From an uncultured Porphyromonas sp. (GTDB lineage: Bacteria; Bacteroidota; Bacteroidia; Bacteroidales; Porphyromonadaceae): a stretch of 7,728 nt of DNA. This document shows, one piece after another, positions 1-5,405 of the stretch; position 1 is the stretch's first letter; each line of letters begins with the position of its first letter. Made by a program: the position numbers and the translations under genes. Location: contig CAMBHQ010000037.1 of the NCBI GenBank assembly GCA_945867245.1, positions 1-7,728 of the forward strand. The letters are read 5' to 3'. A model generated the notes under the pieces. That model was not told the DNA's origin. It saw nothing but the letters and a program-made list of their open reading frames with translations, and did no database searches.

Positions 1-1655
1 AGACGCTGCGCTTCGTCGTTAAGCCCAACGAAGGCAGTAGCGCCCGCAGTGCTAGCGTTCGTCTGATGAATGGCTCTACGCTCGTGGAGAGCTTCGTCAT
101 CGTACAGAAGGGCGACAGGGAGCTCGTGGCAGGTCTCCCCGGCAAGCTAGAGCAGCAGTTCGCAGGCAAGGCCCTACCCGAGGAGCTACATCTAGCAGGG
201 ACGCTCGACGCAGCCGACCTCCGCTTCCTCAGAGCCAATAGTGCTGCTATCCGTGTACTCGACCTCAGTCAGCTGGATATGAGCACGCTACCCGAGGAGG
301 CTTTTGCCTATACATCCTTCGGCACTGTCATCTTACCCAAGAAGCTCACCCATATCCCCACCAAGCTGTTCTTTGCCTCATATATAGAGCAGGCTGTGCT
401 ACCCGAGGGACTCGTTGAGATTGGAGAGAACGCATTCAGAGGATGTGCCGAGCTACGCAGTGCCCAGCTCCCCGCTCAGCTCAAGAGAATCAAGAATAGC
501 GCCTTCGGTGGCTGTACAAATCTATCGGACGAGCTTAGCCTGCCAAGCACACTTACCGAGCTAGGCGAAGCTGCCTTCGCTAGCTGTGTTAACCTCAGAG
601 GCTCTATCGTTATCCCCGAGAGCATCCGAGATATTCAGAGAGCGGTCTTCCATGGCTGTAGTTCGCTCAATGGCACGCTCACACTACCTGCTGGGCTACG
701 CAGTATCGGAGATTTTGCCTTCGCCTACAACTCTAGCCTCACGGGCGACCTCGTAATCCCCGAGGGCGTCAGGGATATCGGCGAAGGTGCCTTCGCTGGC
801 CTAGGCGCTACGGGGACGCTCACACTGCCCAAGTCCCTACGCACTATCAAGACCAATGCATTCAGTAGAAGTCATCTCACTGGCACGCTAAGCATCCCCG
901 AGGGCGTTCAGGAGATACAGTCTTATGCCTTCACTTCCTCTAAATTCACATCGCTGAGCCTGCCCAATACGCTACGCACTATTGAGAGAGATGCCTTCAA
1001 TGGCGCTCAGGATTTAGCTGGACAGCTCGTACTGCCTGCGAGCCTCAGGACTATCGGAGAGCGAAGCTTCGGTGCTACAGCCATCGAGAGCGTCGCCATC
1101 TCTGAGGGTCTGACGCGCATCGGACAAATGGCCTTCTATAACTGTCGTAACCTACAAGAGGTCAATATCCCCAGCAGCGTAGAGGCTGTGGAGGCAGCGG
1201 CCTTCGCTAATTGTAGAAGCCTACAGAGCGTACAGATACAGAGCATGACAGAGCAGTGGGGTGGTTTCGTGTTTGAGAACTGTAGCTCGCTACCTGTTAC
1301 CTTCCCACAGGGCCTCACAACACTACCCGTAGGCTTCTTCAAGGGCTGTCGTGTAGAAGGCGAAGACCTCAGTATCCCGCATCAGATAAGGAGCATCCAG
1401 AATCAGGCCCTCGCCAACATCTCTGGTCTAAGACGCCTCTTTATCTCTCAGGGCATCGAGTCTATCGATGTGAATGCTTTCTCAGGTAATAGGACGCTCA
1501 CAGACATCTATATCGATAGGTCCTCGGCCCCTTGGCTCCAGAGAGCGAGCAATCCTGTGCGCAGCTACTACAACATCTGGGTACCTCAGGAGGCTTATGA
1601 TAGCTATCAGTCAGACTCTGATTGGTCGCTTCTAGGCACAGTGCAGGTACGTTAA
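1..1655 (+). CDS. BspA-like leucine-rich-repeat surface protein with BACON-type domain, 5' end missing
   Basis: This is the C-terminal part of a larger protein. The frame is open from base 3 through the ATG at 66, so that ATG is internal and the true start lies left of the window. The first ~35 visible residues (about 3-110) read like the second half of a BACON/Ig-like domain: a basic-Ser stretch, a beta strand, then the closing 'FVIVQKG'. About 18 BspA-type leucine-rich repeats (LRR_5 family) of ~23 residues follow, with core L/IP-x-x-L-x-x-I-x-x-x-AF-x-x-C. The end has the usual BspA tail ('VPQEAYDSY...W'). No type IX secretion C-terminal sorting domain is visible, so surface attachment would depend on the unseen N-terminus; a lipoprotein signal is common in BACON proteins. 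Family members bind host proteins or other cells, but the ligand here cannot be told. It converges on the phosphotransferase gene. The repeat family is very sure, the BACON call less so. Confidence 0.88.
   Translation, partial: TLRFVVKPNEGSSARSASVRLMNGSTLVESFVIVQKGDRELVAGLPGKLEQQFAGKALPEELHLAGTLDAADLRFLRANSAAIRVLDLSQLDMSTLPEEAFAYTSFGTVILPKKLTHIPTKLFFASYIEQAVLPEGLVEIGENAFRGCAELRSAQLPAQLKRIKNSAFGGCTNLSDELSLPSTLTELGEAAFASCVNLRGSIVIPESIRDIQRAVFHGCSSLNGTLTLPAGLRSIGDFAFAYNSSLTGDLVIPEGVRDIGEGAFAGLGATGTLTLPKSLRTIKTNAFSRSHLTGTLSIPEGVQEIQSYAFTSSKFTSLSLPNTLRTIERDAFNGAQDLAGQLVLPASLRTIGERSFGATAIESVAISEGLTRIGQMAFYNCRNLQEVNIPSSVEAVEAAAFANCRSLQSVQIQSMTEQWGGFVFENCSSLPVTFPQGLTTLPVGFFKGCRVEGEDLSIPHQIRSIQNQALANISGLRRLFISQGIESIDVNAFSGNRTLTDIYIDRSSAPWLQRASNPVRSYYNIWVPQEAYDSYQSDSDWSLLGTVQVR
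249..1517 (+). repeat. array of ~18 BspA-type LRR units
   Basis: I count about 18 consecutive ~23-residue units, each ending in a version of I-x-x-x-AF-x-x-C (for example IGENAFRGC, IKNSAFGGC, IGQMAFYNC). Cys at the unit end is kept in the first and last parts of the array but replaced in the middle units (for example IGDFAFAY, IKTNAFSR, IQSYAFTS). This is a protein-level repeat encoded by diverged DNA, not a direct DNA repeat of mobile or CRISPR origin. Confidence 0.85.
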
Positions 1656-1677
1656 TAAGCGCCCACTGCACAGACAC

Positions 1678-1713
1678 ACCGCCCCTAGCCCTCGGACGAG
1701 GACTAGGGGCGGT
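1678..1713. terminator. hairpin terminator between convergent genes
   Basis: The arms ACCGCCCCTAG and CTAGGGGCGGT form 11 perfect pairs. After one C/A mismatch, CCTC/GAGG adds 4 pairs around a GGAC loop. The hairpin lies 23 nt after the LRR gene stop and 28 nt beyond the stop of the opposite-strand gene, so it can serve both. The trailing T run is short on the + side (GATGTTT) and poor on the - side, so efficiency is uncertain. Confidence 0.7.
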
Positions 1714-1741
1714 GATGTTTGGGGGCTAAGCAAGCCTGCGA

Positions 1742-3706
1742 CTAAGGCCGCAACTTATTCTGGCGCATACGCTCAGAGAAGTCCTGTAGATAGGCCTGCA
1801 TCAGTGGCAATAGCTCGCTCAGTACCTCGGGCGCTTGAGCTCTAAGGTCCGTCTTTAGCTCGGGGTCTAGCCGTATATTATATAGGCCTAGCACCCGCTC
1901 GCCATCGTATTGCATGAGGTAATCGCCACGGATTATCTGATAAGCACCATCGAGGGCATTCACGGCGAAGTGTTCCTCGTTCTCGGCAAACATATTGTGC
2001 CCGAAGGCTACCACAGGATGCTTTAGCCCTAGGAGGTCTAGGAGCGTGGGCATTAGGTCGCTCTGCTGTACGATACGCTCGGTATTGAGCCCTCGCAATT
2101 CGCCCCGAGGGTCGAAGAATATCATCGGTATGGCATAGGCTCCGTGCTGATTCTTGTAATACTCTAGGTCGCCTGCCGTGGCGTGGTCTGCCGTGATAAC
2201 GAAGAGCGTATTCTGATACCAAGGCTGCTGGCGTGCCGTGCGGAAGAACTCGGCCAAGGCATAGTCCGTATAGCGCATACAGCGGTGCTGGGGATGCCTG
2301 CCCTCGGGGAAGCGGGCGTGATACTTCTCGGGGATACGATAGGGGTCGTGAGAAGTCGTGGTAAACTCCACCGCTAGGAAAGGCTCTCGGACGCTCGTAA
2401 GGTCCCGAGCCATGAACTGGAGGAAAGGCTCGTCCCAGATACCCCAGCGCCCATCGAACTCGCTATCATCGCCAAACTCATCCTTACCTCGGTAAGCGCC
2501 AAAGCCCAATTGCCTGGCCATAGCATCGAAGCCCATAGAGCCGTTGGGGGCATTGTGGTAGAAGCGTGTCTGATAGCCCTCCGCCCCGAGGATATGCGGT
2601 AGCGCATAGAGCGCATTGCCCGAATAGGGCGACATCACGAAGGGCACGCCCGGACGTGGTACGCCCGCCAAAAGTGCGGGCAAGGCATCGATAGACTTAC
2701 CCCCGCCGGCATAGGCCCGCTCGAAGGCAAAGCCCTGCTCCCGTATCAGCGTATCCAAATGTGGCGTAAAACCCTCGTAGCCGGATAGGTGCCTGTTGAG
2801 GCTGCCGACCCATTCGCGCGAGAGGCTCTCCCACACGATGAGGACGATATTGCGCCCTGCGAAGCGCCCTGTCCACTCGCTAGGCCTGGCATCCGCCCTG
2901 AGGGCACTGTAGCGCTGTCGAGCCTCTTCCTCGGGCATATAGCGCCAAGGCGAGAGCCCTGGCTTCCCTGCCAAGCGGATGAGCGTAAAGGGCGTATTGA
3001 GTACCATAGCCCGCTGCTCGGGTCGAGCGATATAATGCGTAGCATGGCCCGGAGCAATGGGGAAAGTCGCTACCGAGAAGCCCCCACGTATGCCACCTAT
3101 CACCAGAGCAATAGTCGGGAATATCAGCGCTATGCCCAGGCCATAGAAGCGGGCGGCACTTAGCTCGGGCATCGTAGCCCGCCCAATACGACGATAAAGC
3201 CATATCCAAAGCGCCATGAGGGCAAGCCCCGTCAGCGTAACCGGCCAGTAGCTAAGGAAGAAGCCGACGAAAGCCCACTTATCTTCGTTGGCAAACTCAG
3301 AGAAGACGCTCAGCGTGGTACGATTGCCCGTGTAGCGGTAGTAGACAATATCGCCCATATTAAAGAGGAAGGCCGGCACATTGCAGAGCCAGTAGAGCCA
3401 CGAGAGCATAGTCTGATAGCCTGCTCGATAGCATAGGCGCAGAGGGAGCAGGTGCAGAGCAATCACAAGCAGATGGACGTACAGCAGACCCGCAAGGTCG
3501 AAGCGCAAGCCCCCGACGAAGACGTGGAGGACCTCAGATGCCGAGGTGAAGCCCAAGAGGTCGGCATTATAGAGACCAAAGACCGCTCGCGTGAGCGTAT
3601 ATATTAGGAGTGCTAGGGCGAAGCGCTGGCAGAGTACAGAGGGTAGTGATGCCCGCATCTGCCGTAGCGAGCCGAGCCAAGCACGCAGGGATGGTATTAC
3701 ATTCAT
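1742..3706 (-). CDS. LTA synthase family / sulfatase-like membrane phosphotransferase
   Basis: This is an inner-membrane protein of the alkaline phosphatase superfamily, in the LtaS/OpgB-like branch. With the start at 3706 it has 654 residues. Five membrane segments lie at about 28-46, 61-88, 97-118, 143-172 and 186-206, and the catalytic domain outside the membrane at about 285-580. Visible metal and catalytic residues are Glu293 in 'NIVLIVWES', Ser338 in 'AGGGKSIDALPA' (the position of the Thr nucleophile in LtaS), His453 in 'TTTSHDPY', and Asp507-His508 in 'ITADHATAG'. The family moves phosphoglycerol or phosphoethanolamine from a lipid onto a glycan or lipid acceptor. In a Bacteroidetes cell without teichoic acid the acceptor is unknown. 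The frame also allows an ATG at 3820, but the extra 38 residues are not membrane-like and would cover the metK promoter and leader, and a -7 promoter box lies between the two ATGs. The gene is divergent from metK and ends near a hairpin terminator. Confidence 0.88.
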   Translation of the reverse strand: MNVIPSLRAWLGSLRQMRASLPSVLCQRFALALLIYTLTRAVFGLYNADLLGFTSASEVLHVFVGGLRFDLAGLLYVHLLVIALHLLPLRLCYRAGYQTMLSWLYWLCNVPAFLFNMGDIVYYRYTGNRTTLSVFSEFANEDKWAFVGFFLSYWPVTLTGLALMALWIWLYRRIGRATMPELSAARFYGLGIALIFPTIALVIGGIRGGFSVATFPIAPGHATHYIARPEQRAMVLNTPFTLIRLAGKPGLSPWRYMPEEEARQRYSALRADARPSEWTGRFAGRNIVLIVWESLSREWVGSLNRHLSGYEGFTPHLDTLIREQGFAFERAYAGGGKSIDALPALLAGVPRPGVPFVMSPYSGNALYALPHILGAEGYQTRFYHNAPNGSMGFDAMARQLGFGAYRGKDEFGDDSEFDGRWGIWDEPFLQFMARDLTSVREPFLAVEFTTTSHDPYRIPEKYHARFPEGRHPQHRCMRYTDYALAEFFRTARQQPWYQNTLFVITADHATAGDLEYYKNQHGAYAIPMIFFDPRGELRGLNTERIVQQSDLMPTLLDLLGLKHPVVAFGHNMFAENEEHFAVNALDGAYQIIRGDYLMQYDGERVLGLYNIRLDPELKTDLRAQAPEVLSELLPLMQAYLQDFSERMRQNKLRP

Positions 3707-3711
3707 AGAGA

Positions 3712-3719
3712 CAAAGGTA
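3712..3719 (-). promoter_or_regulatory. -7 element (TACCTTTG) for the LTA-synthase-like gene
   Basis: An exact Bacteroidetes TAnnTTTG box lies on the - strand, separated from the ATG at 3706 by only 5 nt. No matching TTG/TTTG -33 element is seen 19-21 nt upstream (that stretch is C-rich). If used, transcription would begin at or within a few bases of the start codon, giving a near-leaderless mRNA. It decides the start choice: an ATG at 3820 would lie upstream of its own promoter. Confidence 0.55.
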
Positions 3720-3743
3720 CAATGAATAGCGGAGAGGGGGCTA

Positions 3744-3773
3744 TTGCTATTTCGGAAAATTATCATACCTTTG
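3744..3773 (+). promoter_or_regulatory. metK promoter, Bacteroidetes sigma-factor type
   Basis: TTG at 3744-3746 (-33) is followed by a 19-nt spacer and TACCTTTG at 3766-3773 (-7). This is a close match to the Bacteroidetes vegetative consensus (TTTG, then TAnnTTTG). Transcription should start near 3778-3782, giving an unusually long ~180-nt leader before the metK ATG at 3962. Confidence 0.75.
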
Positions 3774-3779
3774 CAGTGG

Positions 3780-3912
3780 CTAAGGCCAAAGCGTGGATAG
3801 ATTTGACTGCTTGCAACCACACAAAAAAATGCTAAAAGAGAGGTGCTTCGCCCTGTGCGAGCCCCTTTCCATGGTGTTAGGTTGGTTAGTTAGGATGCTC
3901 GTTTTGGCTTAG
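3780..3912 (+). promoter_or_regulatory. metK: predicted long-range antiterminator pairing in the metK leader
   Basis: The start of the transcript, CTAAGGCCAAAGCG (3780-3793), is complementary to CGTTTTGGCTTAG (3900-3912). There are 13 pairs, including one G-U, and one bulged G. The target is 9 of the 11 bases of the terminator 5' arm plus most of its loop. The upstream strand contains GCCAAAGCG, an exact copy of the terminator 3' arm at 3914-3922. A second segment, GCGAGC (3857-3862), can pair with GCTCGT (3897-3902) or fold locally with GCTTCGC (3845-3851). The pairing would block the terminator. Its last base, G3793, is also the first base of aptamer helix P1. The complementarity is read from the sequence; the switching role is inferred. 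Confidence 0.65.
3793..3843 (+). promoter_or_regulatory. SAM-II-type riboswitch aptamer in the metK leader
   Basis: The conserved words of the SAM-II class (Rfam RF00521) appear in order and at near-usual spacing: P1 arm GTGG (3793-3796), GATTTG (3800-3805), GCTTGCA (3809-3815), P1 return CCAC (3817-3820), an A-rich linker, then GCTAAA (3831-3836) and a purine-rich end. The U residues after GA, the U before GCA and the CUAAA word correspond to positions that contact S-adenosylmethionine in the known structure. It lies before metK, whose product is SAM, so the ligand fits the gene. Weak points: two or three extra bases follow the P1 5' arm, and the pseudoknot helix P2 is hard to pair by eye (for example CT 3807-3808 with AG 3837-3838). 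The class assignment is from memory of the consensus, not from a covariance-model search. Confidence 0.72.
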
Positions 3913-3930
3913 TGCCAAAGCGAGTTTTTT
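3898..3930 (+). terminator. intrinsic terminator (attenuator) inside the metK leader
   Basis: The arms CTCGTTTTGGC (3898-3908) and GCCAAAGCGAG (3914-3924) form 11 continuous pairs with one G-U around a TTAGT loop, followed directly by TTTTTT (3925-3930). It lies downstream of the metK promoter and 31 nt before the metK ATG, with no gene ending before it on the + strand. It can therefore only act on the metK transcript itself, as an attenuator. Confidence 0.85.
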
Positions 3931-3961
3931 ACATTATAACCGTAAGATTAGACGTATAGAT

Positions 3962-5251
3962 ATGAATTATTTGTTCACCTCAGAGAGCGTATCCGAGGGA
4001 CATCCCGACAAACTGGCTGACCAGATATCGGACGCCATCCTCGACCAATTCATCGGCATAGACCCCGAGAGCAAGGTTGCCTGTGAGACCCTAGTAACGA
4101 CAGGGCAAGTGGTGCTGGCCGGAGAAATCAAGAGCGAAGCCTATGTAGACGTACAGAGTACGGCCCGTGGCGTCATCCGCCGTGTAGGCTATACCAAGAG
4201 CGAATACTGCTTCGATGCCGAGAGTTGCGGCATACTCAGCGCCCTGCACGAGCAGAGCCCAGACATCAATCGTGGCGTAGAGCGTGCCGAGCGCGAGAAT
4301 CAAGGCGCGGGCGACCAAGGGATAATGTTTGGCTATGCCACCAACGAGACAGAGCGCTATATGCCTCTGCCTATCGACCTCAGCCACGCCCTACTAGAGG
4401 AGCTAGCGGCCATCCGCCACCACGAGCTAGAACTGATGCCCTACCTGCGCCCAGATGCCAAAAGTCAGGTAACAGTGGAGTACAACGCCCAGCACCAGCC
4501 CGTACGTATCGAGGCCATCGTACTGAGTACGCAGCACGACGACTTCGTCAAGCCCCAGAGCGATAGCCCCGAGGATGTAGCAGCTGCCGAGCAGGCAGTA
4601 CTAGAGCGCATTCGCCAGGATATACAGAATATCCTCATCCCACGTGTCAAGGCGAAGTACAGCCCCGAGATAGCAGCACTCTTCGGCGAAGACATCAAGC
4701 TCTACGTCAATCCTACGGGGAAGTTCGTCATCGGTGGCCCACATGGCGACACCGGCCTCACAGGGCGCAAGATTATCGTGGATACCTATGGCGGACGTGC
4801 CTCGCATGGGGGCGGTGCCTTCAGTGGCAAAGACCCCAGCAAGGTAGACCGTAGCGCAGCCTATGCCGCCCGCCATATAGCCAAGAATATGGTGGCTGCA
4901 GGCGTGGCCGACGAGATGCTCGTACAGCTGAGCTATGCCATCGGGGTAGCCGAGCCTATTAACATCTATGTGGATACCCGTGGCTCGGCCAAGGTAGCGC
5001 TCAGCGATGCCGAGATAGCCGAACGTATCAAGGCTATCTTCGACCTGCGTCCCTACGCCATAGAGCAACGCCTCAAGCTACGCCAGCCTATCTACGAAGA
5101 GACTGCTGCCTACGGACACTTCGGGCGCGAGCCTCGTGTGGTAACCAAGCACTTCCCTCGCCTCGGCGGTGGCACTACCAGCTACGAGGTAGAGCTATTC
5201 ACCTGGGAGAAGCTCGATTACGTAGAGGAAATCAAGCGCCAGCTATTCTAG
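3962..5251 (+). CDS. metK: S-adenosylmethionine synthetase
   Basis: This cytoplasmic enzyme makes S-adenosylmethionine from methionine and ATP, releasing phosphate and diphosphate. The 429-residue protein is full length. It shows '[20 protein letters not shown]' near the N-terminus with His14 and Asp16 at the ATP/Mg site, signature 1 '[12 protein letters not shown]' (115-126), '[20 protein letters not shown]' (259-278), and the phosphate-binding signature 2 'GGGAFSGKD' (283-291). It is longer than the ~384-residue E. coli enzyme; the extra length lies mainly in the middle (about residues 145-250), as I recall for Bacteroidetes MetK. The ATG at 3962 gives the standard family N-terminus. No Shine-Dalgarno is seen; the upstream bases are A/T-rich, as is normal in this phylum. 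It is a single-gene unit preceded by a SAM-II-like leader with an attenuator and followed by a strong terminator, which suggests feedback by its own product. Confidence 0.98.
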   Translation: MNYLFTSESVSEGHPDKLADQISDAILDQFIGIDPESKVACETLVTTGQVVLAGEIKSEAYVDVQSTARGVIRRVGYTKSEYCFDAESCGILSALHEQSPDINRGVERAERENQGAGDQGIMFGYATNETERYMPLPIDLSHALLEELAAIRHHELELMPYLRPDAKSQVTVEYNAQHQPVRIEAIVLSTQHDDFVKPQSDSPEDVAAAEQAVLERIRQDIQNILIPRVKAKYSPEIAALFGEDIKLYVNPTGKFVIGGPHGDTGLTGRKIIVDTYGGRASHGGGAFSGKDPSKVDRSAAYAARHIAKNMVAAGVADEMLVQLSYAIGVAEPINIYVDTRGSAKVALSDAEIAERIKAIFDLRPYAIEQRLKLRQPIYEETAAYGHFGREPRVVTKHFPRLGGGTTSYEVELFTWEKLDYVEEIKRQLF

Positions 5252-5294
5252 GAGACCTGCGCTCACGTCCCTAGACGACGAAATCCATACAAAT

Positions 5295-5334
5295 AAGCCC
5301 GCCTGCGGTTGCTATGGCAACTGCAGGCGGGCTT
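5295..5334. terminator. strong bidirectional terminator between metK and the TonB receptor gene
   Basis: The arms 5295-5312 and 5317-5334 form 18 pairs, broken only by one G-T wobble, around a TATG loop. The outer part is AAGCCCGCCTGC with GCAGGCGGGCTT. T-rich bases trail on both strands (GTTTAG on +, ATTTGTATGGATTT on -). It lies 43 nt after the metK stop and about 70 nt past the end of the - strand receptor gene, so it can end both transcripts. Confidence 0.9.
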
Positions 5335-5405
5335 GTTTAGTATCGTGCAGGGGGCTTAGCCAGTCCTCTCAACTCGTGTACTAGAGCGCTGAGAGCAAGC
5401 GCACC

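Noticed and set aside
66..68. ATG at 66 as the start of the LRR protein
   Set aside because: The frame stays open upstream to base 3 and the upstream residues continue a domain fold, so this Met is internal.
540..959. CRISPR-like or direct DNA repeat array in the LRR gene
   Set aside because: The periodicity is in codons (about 69 nt) with diverged sequence and no constant spacer, and it is explained by protein leucine-rich repeats.
1878..3209. Several open frames of 64-124 codons on both strands inside the LTA-synthase-like gene
   Set aside because: They lie wholly inside a well-supported gene, have low-complexity compositions rich in Arg, Ala and Ser, and show no promoter or domain. They are chance frames in GC-rich DNA.
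3707..3820. 38-residue N-terminal extension of the LTA-synthase-like protein from an ATG at 3820
   Set aside because: It overlaps the metK promoter and aptamer on the other strand, lies upstream of the gene's own -7 box, and is not hydrophobic or family-like. ATG 3706 gives the natural start just before the first membrane segment.
3780..3930. SAM-I riboswitch or a leader-peptide attenuator for metK
   Set aside because: The long four-helix SAM-I layout is absent, and no short open frame with Met codon runs was seen. SAM-II words fit better.
4091..5068. Open frames of 77-155 codons overlapping metK
   Set aside because: They are out-of-frame shadows of a highly conserved enzyme gene with no recognisable protein motif.
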